Below are positions 45,535 through 54,719 of a stretch of 64,000 nt of DNA, in pieces; the first letter of the stretch is position 1; each line of letters begins with the position of its first letter. This stretch comes from Ulvibacterium marinum (GTDB lineage Bacteria > Bacteroidota > Bacteroidia > Flavobacteriales > Flavobacteriaceae). Location: positions 124,001 through 188,000 of the forward strand of contig NZ_RBCJ01000004.1 of NCBI RefSeq assembly GCF_003626755.1, in the 5' to 3' direction. Both the position numbers and the translations under genes were made by a program. The notes under the pieces were generated by a model that saw only the letters and a program-made list of their open reading frames with translations, did not search any database and had not been told where the DNA came from.

Positions 45535-46485
45535 TTATAACTCGTACCAAAAGGCATCGCGTAGCAGCTCCAGGCCTTTAGGAACCGCGGTATCCGGAGA
45601 TTCATTGCCCTCAAATTCCAATGAGATGTATCCCTTATAGTTGTGCCTCCGCATCATTTCCCCAATTTTGGGATAATCGATATCCAAGGTATACCACTTC
45701 CCGCCCCCGTAATAGGTTTTGGCTTGTACCAGATAGGTTTGGGGTGCCAATAATTCCATCTGCGCCTCCCTATTCTCCAAAAAATTTCCGGTATCCAAGG
45801 TTACCTGTAACCAAGGGCTGTTGATAGCATCTACAATACGTTTTACCCCTTCCGCCGTACGCCCCAGGCCCCAGTGGTTTTCCAGTCCCAGAACCACTCC
45901 ACATCGTTCGGCGGTAGGTATACATTGTTCTATGGCATCGATGACCCATTTAAAACCATCTTCATCGGTGTATCCTTCCAAAGTGGGTTCCATTCCCTTA
46001 TTCGCCATTAAATCATCAAAGGATTTGGAGGTTCCCCAACGCCCCGTATTCAAACGCATGGTAGGAATACCCAATTTGTAGGCCAATTCTATTTGGTGCA
46101 GGGTTTTTGAAATATTTTGTTCCCGATATCTTTTTTCCGGGCTTAAATAGCCTTGATGGGTAGAAAAACCCATAAGATCTAATCCGGCATGAAAGGCTTG
46201 TTTCTTTAATTTTTGAAGATATCCATTGTCCTCGGAGTTCATTTGCACCAATAATAATTCTATCCCATCAAAACCCATGGCTGCCGCCTTTTCAATACAA
46301 AGTTCCATAGGAACATTTTCCTTAGGCCCATTGAATTGCCAAAAAGAATACGTGGACACCCCAATGGGATTATGCTTTATTTTTTTGGGTTTCGGGGTAG
46401 AGGTCAAATCTGATGGTGAAAATCCGGAAATAACGGAACCTGCACCCAACATTGCGGCTCCATTCATAAATTTACGTCGATCCAT
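45535..46485 (-). CDS. Tat-exported sugar phosphate isomerase/epimerase-like protein
   Basis: A 316-residue AP-endonuclease-2/xylose-isomerase-like TIM barrel. The N-terminus carries a twin-arginine-type signal (MDRRKFMNGAAMLGAGSVI). Barrel motifs are GISTYSF-type (here GVSTYSFWQF), MGFDGIELL, GVVLGLENHWGLG, LQVTLDTGNFLEN and the last strand YISLEFEGNE. The Glu, His, Asp and Glu residues typical of the metal site are present. Divergent from the cytochrome-linked propeller gene, it may act with it on oxidised sugars in the periplasm; this is inference from context. Confidence 0.85.
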   Translation of the reverse strand: MDRRKFMNGAAMLGAGSVISGFSPSDLTSTPKPKKIKHNPIGVSTYSFWQFNGPKENVPMELCIEKAAAMGFDGIELLLVQMNSEDNGYLQKLKKQAFHAGLDLMGFSTHQGYLSPEKRYREQNISKTLHQIELAYKLGIPTMRLNTGRWGTSKSFDDLMANKGMEPTLEGYTDEDGFKWVIDAIEQCIPTAERCGVVLGLENHWGLGRTAEGVKRIVDAINSPWLQVTLDTGNFLENREAQMELLAPQTYLVQAKTYYGGGKWYTLDIDYPKIGEMMRRHNYKGYISLEFEGNESPDTAVPKGLELLRDAFWYEL

Positions 46486-46596
46486 ATCTAAAAAGTCGTT
46501 TGAAGTGGTTTATCCCAAATATAACCATTTACGCACAGCTTGAAATCCCATAGCAATTCCTTACTTTTATACGGAACCCGATAAAAGTTTTATAAA

Positions 46597-49242
46597 ATGA
46601 CCAAAATCAACATCGCAGCCTATGTACTTCTGGTAGGCTGCCTTATCCTTTCCTGCACCAAAGAAACTTCAGTAAGCACAGAAAAAGAGATTGAATTCAA
46701 TCTCCCGGATAATTTTGTCCTGGAAGACCTGTATAGACCCAGCATTCATGGGCAAGGATCCTGGGTGGCCTTGGCACAAGGGCCGAACGACCGGGTATAC
46801 GCCTGTGACCAGAGGGGAAAAATCTATTTCTTCCAAGCTCCAAAGGAAGGTAATGTCATCAGTGCTTCTGAGGTTGATAGTGTTGATCTCAAAATCGGGG
46901 AAGCCCATGGACTCTTATGGGCCCATAATAGCCTTTACGTTTCGGTAAACAAGAAATGGGACGATGAAGTTCCGGACGAGGAGGAAAACGGTAGCGGGGT
47001 GTACCGTTTAACCGATACCGATAACGATGGTAAATTGGATGCATTGGACATGCTGTTGAAGCTGGAAGGACAGGGGGAACACGGTCCGCATAGTTTTGTA
47101 CCGAGCCCAGATGGGAAAGACATCTATTTCATCGCTGGAAACCATACTTTAATTCCGGAATCCCTATTGGAGAATAGTCGGCTTCCCGCTAATTGGGATG
47201 AGGACAATCTGTTTCCACCCTATCTTGATGCTCGGGGTCATGCCAATGACATTAAGGCACCAGGGGGTTGGATCGCCAAATTCAATCCCGAGGGTACGGA
47301 TTGGGAAGTTATATCTGCGGGGTACAGAAATCCCTTCGATATTGCCTTTAACCAAGATGGTGAGTTGTTCACCTACGACGCTGATATGGAATGGGACATA
47401 GGCATGCCCTGGTATCGGCCCACACGCATCAATCATGCAACCAGTGGGAGTGAATATGGCTGGCGGACCGGTTCCGGTAAGTGGCCCGCCTATTACCCGG
47501 ATAACCTTCCGGCCGTACATAACTTGGAACAAGGTTCCCCTACGGCGGTTCTTTCCGGTGCCAAACTCAACTTTCCCGCTACCTACAAAAACGGACTTTT
47601 GGTAATGGATTGGAGTTTCGGTACGGTGTATTTTATCGATTTAAAACCAAAAGGAAGTAGCTATATCGGGGAACGGGAAGAATTTCTGTCCGGTACTCCC
47701 CTACCGCTTACAGATATGATCGCCGGTTCCGACGGCCATCTGTATTTTGCCACGGGAGGCCGTGGATTAAATTCCCATTTGTACCGTTTACGCTATACCG
47801 GGGAAAATATGGGAACCGCAGAAGTGAAACAGGATGCAGAGGCCAAAGCACTTCGGGAACTGCGCCGATCTATAGAAAAATACCATACCCAAGAATCCGA
47901 GGAGGCCATACCCCTTGCCTGGGCCAATTTGGGGCATGAAGACCGATTTATACGGTACGCCTCCAGAATGGTTTTGGAACACCGACCAGTAGACCAATGG
48001 CAAAATCTCTTTTTTAATGAAAAGGATGTGACCAAAATTCTGGAAGCCGGTATTGCATTGGCACGGCAAGGAGGTAAAAACCTACAGGGACGTATTCTGG
48101 ACAAGCTCTATCAATTTAAATTGGAGCAACTTACCAACCAACAACAGATTGCACTGTTGCGAAGCTATGCACTAGTATTTATCCGGATGGGCGAACCCGA
48201 TGAGCAACATAGAAGAGCAACGGCCAAAAAATTGAACTCCTATTTTCCACATGCCAACAACACCGTAAATCGAGAGCTGGCCCAATTACTGTTATATCTA
48301 AAAGCCGATGGAGCCACTGAAAATATAGTGCAGCTACTGGAAAAGCACGCCAGGGAAAAAACCATTACAGAGGGTGTGGAGCTGCTTTCCGAAGAGGCCA
48401 CGCAACGCAGTGAACAATATGGGCCGCTGATTCGGGAAGTTATTGCTAAGATGCCCCCAAGTGAGTCCATTTACTACGGTCTTCTCCTGAGCCATGCTAA
48501 AGAAGGTTGGACCAATGACCTCCGTGAAAAATATTTCCTCTGGTTCTATGATGTATTGGGCGCCAAGGGCGGGATGAGTTTTAAGGCCTACATGGAAAAT
48601 GTGCGTCTACAAGCCATGACCAATGTGCCTGAAAACAAAAGGGAATATTTTCAGGAAATATCCGGTGTGTACTCACCATCAACTGCCGTGGCCGACTTAC
48701 CACAACCCATCGGACCTGGAAAGGAATACTCCGGACGCGATATGAGCCAAATCCTTTGGGGGGGCGGTCTACAAAACTATAGTGGTTCCTTTACGGACGG
48801 AGAGCGTGCCTACCAGGCGGCTATGTGCGTATTATGTCACCGTATGCGGGGTGAAGGTGGCGCTGCCGGACCGGATTTGACACAGGCCCATACCAAATTT
48901 AGTGATTATGATATGCTTTTCGCGATTTACAGTCCACATGACGAAATCTCGGATCAATACGCAAACACGCTTTTCCATATGACGGATGGGAAGAAAATTG
49001 CGGGACGTATCAAAGCGGAGGATGATAGGACCATTACCCTTATGCCCAACCCGTTCAATGAAAGCTATACCGTAGAACTGGCTACAAGCGATGTGGAAAA
49101 ACGGGAACTCTCCCCTATTTCCCCCATGCCTCCTGGACTTTTGAATCGGTTAAACGAGCAGGAAGTACTGGATCTGTTCGCCTATTTGAAATCCGGAGGG
49201 GATGAGAATCATGAGATCTATGAGGGAAAGGCCATGGAGTAA
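46597..49242 (+). CDS. Lipoprotein: beta-propeller dehydrogenase-like domain, helical repeats and cytochrome c domain
   Basis: An 881-residue exported lipoprotein (signal ending at LILSC). The N-terminal half (about 30-400) is a PQQ/sorbosone-dehydrogenase-like propeller (GPHSFVPSPDGKDIYFIAGNHT, then SAGYRNPFDIAFNQDGELFTYDADMEW, and EYGWRTGSGKW). A HEAT-like helical stretch lies at about 405-650. The C-terminal part holds one c-type haem site CVLCH at about 744-748, with a downstream MPPG-type region (SPMPPGLL) that could provide the axial Met. The architecture resembles the large haem proteins common in Planctomycetes and Bacteroidota. Substrate is unknown. Confidence 0.85.
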   Translation: MTKINIAAYVLLVGCLILSCTKETSVSTEKEIEFNLPDNFVLEDLYRPSIHGQGSWVALAQGPNDRVYACDQRGKIYFFQAPKEGNVISASEVDSVDLKIGEAHGLLWAHNSLYVSVNKKWDDEVPDEEENGSGVYRLTDTDNDGKLDALDMLLKLEGQGEHGPHSFVPSPDGKDIYFIAGNHTLIPESLLENSRLPANWDEDNLFPPYLDARGHANDIKAPGGWIAKFNPEGTDWEVISAGYRNPFDIAFNQDGELFTYDADMEWDIGMPWYRPTRINHATSGSEYGWRTGSGKWPAYYPDNLPAVHNLEQGSPTAVLSGAKLNFPATYKNGLLVMDWSFGTVYFIDLKPKGSSYIGEREEFLSGTPLPLTDMIAGSDGHLYFATGGRGLNSHLYRLRYTGENMGTAEVKQDAEAKALRELRRSIEKYHTQESEEAIPLAWANLGHEDRFIRYASRMVLEHRPVDQWQNLFFNEKDVTKILEAGIALARQGGKNLQGRILDKLYQFKLEQLTNQQQIALLRSYALVFIRMGEPDEQHRRATAKKLNSYFPHANNTVNRELAQLLLYLKADGATENIVQLLEKHAREKTITEGVELLSEEATQRSEQYGPLIREVIAKMPPSESIYYGLLLSHAKEGWTNDLREKYFLWFYDVLGAKGGMSFKAYMENVRLQAMTNVPENKREYFQEISGVYSPSTAVADLPQPIGPGKEYSGRDMSQILWGGGLQNYSGSFTDGERAYQAAMCVLCHRMRGEGGAAGPDLTQAHTKFSDYDMLFAIYSPHDEISDQYANTLFHMTDGKKIAGRIKAEDDRTITLMPNPFNESYTVELATSDVEKRELSPISPMPPGLLNRLNEQEVLDLFAYLKSGGDENHEIYEGKAME

Positions 49243-49264
49243 TACAAGAACGTTTACATTTCTC

Positions 49265-49272
49265 TACCTTTG
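49265..49272 (+). promoter_or_regulatory. Candidate -7 box upstream of rpe
   Basis: TACCTTTG matches TAnnTTTG, 26 nt before the rpe ATG. Confidence 0.4.
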
Positions 49273-49297
49273 CATGAAATTATTTTAGTTTATTGGC

Positions 49298-49957
49298 ATG
49301 CGTAAAACCAAAATAGCCCCTTCCCTCCTGGCAGCCGATTTCGGCAACCTACAACGCGATGTGGAATTGGTAAATCAAAGTGTAGCGGATTGGCACCATA
49401 TTGATGTAATGGACGGTGTTTTTGTACCTAATATTTCCTATGGTATGCCTGTTGTGAAGTCCATTGCGAAACATGCCACCAAACCCTTGGACGTTCATTT
49501 GATGATCGTGGACCCCAACAGATACATTAAGACCTTCTCAAGTTTAGGTGCCTCAATACTGACCGTTCATTATGAGGCCTGTACCCATTTGCATAGAACT
49601 TTGCAGGAAATAAAAGCGGAAGGTATGCAGGCCGGGGTAGCCCTGAATCCCCATACCAACATCAATGTCTTGGAAGATACGATCAACGATATTGACCTAG
49701 TATTGATTATGAGCGTAAACCCGGGGTTTGGAGGGCAATCCTTTATAGAACGTACCTATGCCAAGATACGAGACCTAAAAACATTGATCCAGGAGAGGAA
49801 GGCCAATGCCTTGATCGAAGTTGACGGCGGTGTTAGTTCGGAAAATGCAAAGGCCTTGGCGGAAGCCGGTGCGGACATCCTTGTGGCCGGAAGTTTTGTC
49901 TTTAAAAGTGAAGATCCCAGCGCTACCATACGGGAGCTTAAAGAAATTGCAGGATAA
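49298..49957 (+). CDS. rpe: Ribulose-phosphate 3-epimerase
   Basis: A 219-residue TIM-barrel enzyme interconverting ribulose 5-phosphate and xylulose 5-phosphate. Motifs are APSLLAADFGNL, WHHIDVMDGVFVPNISYG, LDVHLMI, SVNPGFGGQSFI, EVDGGVSSENA and ADILVAGSFVF. Its TAA overlaps the next ATG by one base (TAATG). Confidence 0.97.
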   Translation: MRKTKIAPSLLAADFGNLQRDVELVNQSVADWHHIDVMDGVFVPNISYGMPVVKSIAKHATKPLDVHLMIVDPNRYIKTFSSLGASILTVHYEACTHLHRTLQEIKAEGMQAGVALNPHTNINVLEDTINDIDLVLIMSVNPGFGGQSFIERTYAKIRDLKTLIQERKANALIEVDGGVSSENAKALAEAGADILVAGSFVFKSEDPSATIRELKEIAG

Positions 49958-50940
49958 TGGATTTGTACGATGTTGTTATTGTGGGCGGAGGTCCCATTGG
50001 AATAGCTTGTGGTTTGGAGGCCAAAAAGAATGGGCTTTCCTATCTTATTGTTGAAAAAGGGCCTATTGTAAACTCGCTTTTCAACTACCCCATAAACATG
50101 CAGTTTTTTTCCTCCTCCGATTTATTGGAAATTGACAACATTCCTTTTATCAGCAAGGAGGCCAAGCCCAAACGGAACGAGGCATTGGAATACTACCGAA
50201 GGATAGTTACCTCAAATCAATTGAATATTCATCTTTTTGAGAAAGTTACCAATGTAAAAAAGAACCATAATCTGTTCAGTGTAACTACCGAAAAAGACAG
50301 CTATACCGCCAAAAATATTGTGGTGGCGACCGGGTTCTATGACATTCCCAATCGCATTGGCATTCCAGGCGAGGATCTGCCCAAAGTTTCCCATTATTAT
50401 AAAGATCCCCATTTTTATGCCAGTCAGAAGCTTATCGTCGTCGGTGCCAGCAATTCGGCCGTGGATGCCGCTTTGGAATGCTACCGCAAGGGAGCCGATG
50501 TTACTATGATCGTGCGCGAGCCTGAAATTGGGCAAAGGGTCAAGTATTGGGTACGGCCGGACGTTATCAACCGGATCAAGGAAGGTAGTATACAGGCCTA
50601 TTTTAATTCGAATGTAAAGGAGATTCTAGAGGATGCCGTAATCGTAGATACTCCTGAAGGCACTATCCGTATTGAAAACGATTTTGTTCTGGCCCTTACG
50701 GGCTATATGCCCAATTTTGAATTTCTGGAAAAACTCGGGATTCAGCTATCCGATGATGAAAAACGGCTTCCCAACTACGACCCGGAGACTATGGAAACCA
50801 ATGTAAACGGACTGTATCTTGCCGGGGTTATCTGCGGTGGTATGGAAACCCATAAGTGGTTTATAGAAAATTCTAGAATCCATGCGCCCATTATTATGGG
50901 TTCCATATTGAAAAAAGCGGCCCAAAACGTAAACGTTTAG
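49957..50940 (+). CDS. YpdA-type flavoprotein disulfide reductase
   Basis: A 327-residue NAD(P)H/FAD oxidoreductase of the thioredoxin-reductase-like fold. It has the FAD motif VVIVGGGPIGIACGLEAKK and the nucleotide motif IVVGASNSAVDAALEC. It lacks the redox CxxC of true thioredoxin reductases, as in the YpdA family (proposed bacillithiol disulfide reductase). In Bacteroidota, bacillithiol use is reported for some lineages, so the substrate is uncertain. It is translationally coupled to rpe. Confidence 0.88.
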   Translation: MDLYDVVIVGGGPIGIACGLEAKKNGLSYLIVEKGPIVNSLFNYPINMQFFSSSDLLEIDNIPFISKEAKPKRNEALEYYRRIVTSNQLNIHLFEKVTNVKKNHNLFSVTTEKDSYTAKNIVVATGFYDIPNRIGIPGEDLPKVSHYYKDPHFYASQKLIVVGASNSAVDAALECYRKGADVTMIVREPEIGQRVKYWVRPDVINRIKEGSIQAYFNSNVKEILEDAVIVDTPEGTIRIENDFVLALTGYMPNFEFLEKLGIQLSDDEKRLPNYDPETMETNVNGLYLAGVICGGMETHKWFIENSRIHAPIIMGSILKKAAQNVNV

Positions 50941-51028
50941 ATTTTTCTGCGACCAAACGGATATACAGCGTTTGGCAACACTGTCCAAAGTCATTTGGAA
51001 TTGTTGCTAGGACCTTACCCATTTAAAT

Positions 51029-51553
51029 GTGTTCCGTTTGTCAAGATTTTATCTATTTTATTGGGGACTCTTATCATGTGTCTTTCTAAACGCTCAAGAA
51101 GGTCTTATGGGCGGTGGGGGCCCTTCCTTTGAACTTGACGAAAATCTATTCGGGATAAACGCCAGATTGTTTTATGGTACGGACCCAACTTTTTGCTTCG
51201 GTCCGGAAGTTACTTTTTTCCCCTATCAGGAAATCGACGAGGAATACGAATTGAGCGTAATCGATTTAAACGCCAATGCCCATTATATTTTTGAAATCTC
51301 CCATAAATTGGGCATTTATCCCTTGGGCGGAATCAACTATACCATCGAAAAAGAACGGCTGATTTCGGATACCGATGACATGGAAGAAGTCAGTGAGTTC
51401 GGCCTCAATTATGGTTTGGGGGCACATTACAATCTTCATCATTTTTTCATTTTCGCAGAATTTAAAGGAGTTGCAGGCCAGCTCAACGACGAATTCTTTA
51501 CTGCAGGAATCATTTTGCCTTTAGGGAAATCAAACGAACAAAATCATGAGTAA
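51029..51553 (+). CDS. Small outer-membrane beta-barrel protein
   Basis: A 174-residue exported protein with a signal peptide ending near FLNAQ. The mature part shows alternating-aromatic strands (FGINARLFYGTDPTFCFGPEVTFFPY, then FGLNYGLGAHYNLHHFFIFAEF) like a small eight-stranded porin-type barrel. The start is GTG at 51029; an ATG two bases earlier is out of frame. It overlaps the next gene by 8 nt. Confidence 0.72.
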   Translation: MFRLSRFYLFYWGLLSCVFLNAQEGLMGGGGPSFELDENLFGINARLFYGTDPTFCFGPEVTFFPYQEIDEEYELSVIDLNANAHYIFEISHKLGIYPLGGINYTIEKERLISDTDDMEEVSEFGLNYGLGAHYNLHHFFIFAEFKGVAGQLNDEFFTAGIILPLGKSNEQNHE

Positions 51554-52301
51554 CACAATGATACAACAAGTACATCTCGCCGCACAGTATCTGGCCATGG
51601 CCGGAAAAAGCTTTCTACCTCCAAAAGAGGATGACAGCCATACTAACATCGGATTTATACCAGAAACCGAAACGCTGGAAACGATGCCTTTACACCCTTC
51701 TGGACAAAAGTTGGTTTTTGACTATTCCGACTTTAGCCTAAAGTGGGAATCAAATGTGACCCATTCCTTTCCATTGGATGGAAAATCGCATGAGGAGGTA
51801 ATTGTTTGGATCAATACCATGGTCGCTTTGAGTCCTTTGACCCAACGGTACGTTTATGAACTGCACTATGAATTGCCCTACTCGGCCTTGGGTGATTTCA
51901 AATTTGAACTTGCCGACCCTTCGCAACTCAAAGAACTGCTGCGCTTACGAAAGCTGGGCCATGCGGTTTTACAATCTTTTTTAGAACAGGAAAACTTGCC
52001 ATCGGATATTTGTATTTGGCCTCATCATTTTGATACGGGTGCTTTTATGCCTCTGGATGATGGTTCGGGAAAATCCATTGGTCTAGGCCTGGCAATCCCT
52101 GATTCCATATGTGATGAGCATTATTTTTATATCAGCGGCTATTTAGGTCATAATGCCTTGGACGTCTCCAACTTCAACGCATTGACGCATGGGACATGGG
52201 ACCCAAAACAGTTAAAGGGAGCCCTGCTTCCAGCTTCGAATAGGGATACCAAAGGTGCGGCCCAATTTTTCCGGGAAACGTTAAGGGCCTATACCCGTTG
52301 A
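51546..52301 (+). CDS. Uncharacterised protein, possibly DUF5996-like
   Basis: A 251-residue soluble protein. The segment CIWPHHFDTGAF resembles the core of DUF5996 proteins, but I cannot confirm this without a profile search. The final third (DEHYFYISGYLGH) and the helical end (GAAQFFRETLRAY) support a real gene. No signal peptide is present. It overlaps the upstream barrel gene and is followed 4 nt later by a DUF2721 gene, so the three form one operon. Confidence 0.7.
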   Translation: MSNTMIQQVHLAAQYLAMAGKSFLPPKEDDSHTNIGFIPETETLETMPLHPSGQKLVFDYSDFSLKWESNVTHSFPLDGKSHEEVIVWINTMVALSPLTQRYVYELHYELPYSALGDFKFELADPSQLKELLRLRKLGHAVLQSFLEQENLPSDICIWPHHFDTGAFMPLDDGSGKSIGLGLAIPDSICDEHYFYISGYLGHNALDVSNFNALTHGTWDPKQLKGALLPASNRDTKGAAQFFRETLRAYTR

Positions 52302-52305
52302 TCTC

Positions 52306-52698
52306 ATGGATTGGTACGTTCCTATCACCATTGTTCCCGGAATTGGATTGCTATTATTATCCACCTCCAATCTCTTGATTGCACTGAGCACCGAAATCAA
52401 GGAGCTAATAGGGAAGCAAAGCGATGTTCAGACCATTTTATCGCGAAAATTAAGGCAGCTTAAGTTACTGAACAATGCCATGGTATTTCTGTATGTCGCC
52501 GTGGCCAGTTTTGTGCTTTCGGGACTAATAGCCGGTCTTTATGAGAGCACTCACATTATGGGTGCCGAAATACCGATTTATTTTACGGTAGCGGGCATCC
52601 TTAGTGCCTTATTGGCCCTATGTATCCTTATTGTGTATTCCTTTAGGGCCGTAAAAATAAGGCAGGATCAATTTGATGCTCAAATTAGTAAGGACTAA
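52306..52698 (+). CDS. DUF2721-like membrane protein
   Basis: A 130-residue protein with a hydrophobic helix at about 5-30 (VPGIGLLLLSTSNLLIAL). A basic amphipathic stretch follows, then two further helices (LNNAMVFLYVAVASFVLSGLIAGLY and TVAGILSALLALCILIV). The pattern fits DUF2721, a three-helix membrane family of unknown role. Its end overlaps the 3' end of the convergent TPP gene by 4 nt. Confidence 0.75.
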   Translation: MDWYVPITIVPGIGLLLLSTSNLLIALSTEIKELIGKQSDVQTILSRKLRQLKLLNNAMVFLYVAVASFVLSGLIAGLYESTHIMGAEIPIYFTVAGILSALLALCILIVYSFRAVKIRQDQFDAQISKD

Positions 52699-54647
52699 AT
52701 CAAATCGACATCGGTGATAATCTCCAAAACCCCTGTGCCCGATTCCTCGAAAAGTTCTTGCATTGCACTTTTCAGCTTTGCCTGATCGGTGACGCGCTTT
52801 CCCCATGCTCCGCAGGACAGGGCAAAGTCGGCAAAATTAGGGTTGGAAAGGGACGTTTTCCAAACATCGAACTCGCCGGCGCGCTGCTCCTTGGATATCT
52901 TACCCAACTCATGGTTGTTTAAAACGATAAGCTTTATCGGCATCTTGTACTTCACCAAGGTAGTGATTTCGGCCAGATATTGACAAAGTCCTCCATCACC
53001 GGCCACCGCGACTACGGGTCTTGTATCACCTACGGCCGTCCAGGCACCAATGGATGCCGGGAGGGCAAAACCAATGGAACCCAAGTAACCGGACATTAGG
53101 AAATCATGGTTCTTGGATTCAAAATAACGTCCAAAGGAATAGGCATTGTTGCCCACGTCAACGCACATGACCGCATTTTCCGGGGTCAATTTGTTCATCG
53201 CATCAAAAACGGCAATGGAACTTATCCCCTTCTCCGAGGTTTCCTGGAGTCGTTTTGCCTTCTCTGCCTTCCAAATCTTCCAGCGCTCCGCAATTTCGGG
53301 GCGTTGATCCAAGGTGTCGGTCTTTCCCTTAAGTTCCGCTTCAAATATTTCCAAGGTCCTGGATATCTCTCCCCAAACGGCCACTTCCACCTTGTGGAAC
53401 TTGCTTAGGGCCAGGGGATCAAAATCAACTTGAATAATGGGTTTTTTAGGAGTAATCCCCGTATGGTTGGAAAATGAGGCCCCGAAAACAATCAGCAAAT
53501 CGGACTCGTTCATAAACCATGAGGCGATAGGTGTTCCACTTCGGCCCAATACCCCACCACCCAGGGGATGATTATCCGGTATTAATCCTTTTCCTTTAAA
53601 GGTGGTTACTACGGCGGCATTTAAACGTTCGGCGAATTGTACAACGCGCTTTTTATGGGTCCGGGCTCCATGGCCCATAACGATTACAGGCCGTTTGGAT
53701 TTCTTAATCAACGCTATGGCATCTTCCACCGCCGATGCCGGTGGAGCGATTTCCAGGGAGGTCATCCGTTTCTCCGGAGTCTTTGCCCTTGCTCTAGGAT
53801 TTGCTTTCTTTTCCTGTACCTCATCGGGAAAGGTCAGATGGGAAACGTCGCGTTTTAGAATGGCATGCTTAACCGCCAAGGACATCAGTTCGACATGTCG
53901 GCTATCACTTTGCACCCTATGATTAAATTCTGCTACGCTGCCAAAAGCCTGTACCAAGTCCACTTCTTGAAAATTTCCGGTCCCGACAACTTGTGTGGCC
54001 ACTTGGCCGGTTAAGGCCAATAAGGGGGCACGGTCTACCTTGGCGTCCCACATGCCGGTATACATATTGGTAGCTCCCGGACCCGCAATAGAAAAACAGG
54101 CCGCCGGTTTTCCGGTCAACTTCCCATAAGCCGAAGCAGCAAAGGCGCCGGCTCCCTCATGGCGGATACCATAAAAATTGAGATTCCCCTGTTGCTCCTG
54201 CCGTTTCATGGCATCGGCAAAACCTAAATTGGAATGGCCCACCATCCCAAAAACAGTGGTTACCCCCCAATTGATCATGGTTTCTACCATAAGGTCGGAC
54301 ACTGTGGTATCATGAGGTGCCTCCGCTTCCAGACCTACATAGATAGCGCCGTCCTCTTCCTTTACGGCAAAGGTTTCCACCCCATCGTCATAACCTCCTG
54401 GCGGCAAACCGGTACATGGATGAAAATCCCATCCGTGCCAAGGGCAGCGCAACAACCCATTTTCGATGGATCCTTCTCCCAAGGGGCCACCTTGATGCGG
54501 ACATTTGTTGTCCAATGCCGAAAATTTCCCTTCAAAATGGGTCAGGCATATGCCTTTATGGGCTGCGGTAACGGTTTTAACCCGCCCTTCGGGCAAATCG
54601 TTCTTATTATCCAATACTTTGTGCCAGACCGTATTCTCCTTTGCCAC
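52695..54647 (-). CDS. Rieske [2Fe-2S] domain fused to a thiamine-pyrophosphate enzyme
   Basis: A 650-residue protein. Residues 1 to about 105 form a Rieske domain with both ligand boxes (C49-P-H51 and C68-P-W-H71). The rest is a complete acetolactate-synthase/pyruvate-oxidase-type TPP enzyme. Its parts are the Glu of IRHEGAGAFAASAYG, the central FAD/NAD-fold domain (PVIVMGHGARTHKKR) and the C-terminal PP domain GDGGLCQYLAEI with NNHELGKIS. The fusion is unusual and suggests that electrons from decarboxylation or oxidation pass to the iron-sulphur cluster. It is read after the flavodoxin-fold gene at 54720-55478, with 72 nt between. Confidence 0.88.
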   Translation of the reverse strand: MAKENTVWHKVLDNKNDLPEGRVKTVTAAHKGICLTHFEGKFSALDNKCPHQGGPLGEGSIENGLLRCPWHGWDFHPCTGLPPGGYDDGVETFAVKEEDGAIYVGLEAEAPHDTTVSDLMVETMINWGVTTVFGMVGHSNLGFADAMKRQEQQGNLNFYGIRHEGAGAFAASAYGKLTGKPAACFSIAGPGATNMYTGMWDAKVDRAPLLALTGQVATQVVGTGNFQEVDLVQAFGSVAEFNHRVQSDSRHVELMSLAVKHAILKRDVSHLTFPDEVQEKKANPRARAKTPEKRMTSLEIAPPASAVEDAIALIKKSKRPVIVMGHGARTHKKRVVQFAERLNAAVVTTFKGKGLIPDNHPLGGGVLGRSGTPIASWFMNESDLLIVFGASFSNHTGITPKKPIIQVDFDPLALSKFHKVEVAVWGEISRTLEIFEAELKGKTDTLDQRPEIAERWKIWKAEKAKRLQETSEKGISSIAVFDAMNKLTPENAVMCVDVGNNAYSFGRYFESKNHDFLMSGYLGSIGFALPASIGAWTAVGDTRPVVAVAGDGGLCQYLAEITTLVKYKMPIKLIVLNNHELGKISKEQRAGEFDVWKTSLSNPNFADFALSCGAWGKRVTDQAKLKSAMQELFEESGTGVLEIITDVDLI

Positions 54648-54719
54648 TTTTCTAAAGTTTAGTTGTTTTTCCGTAAACCAATATAACGATTGGTAGAGGA
54701 TTCGCGAAGCGTTTTCGCA

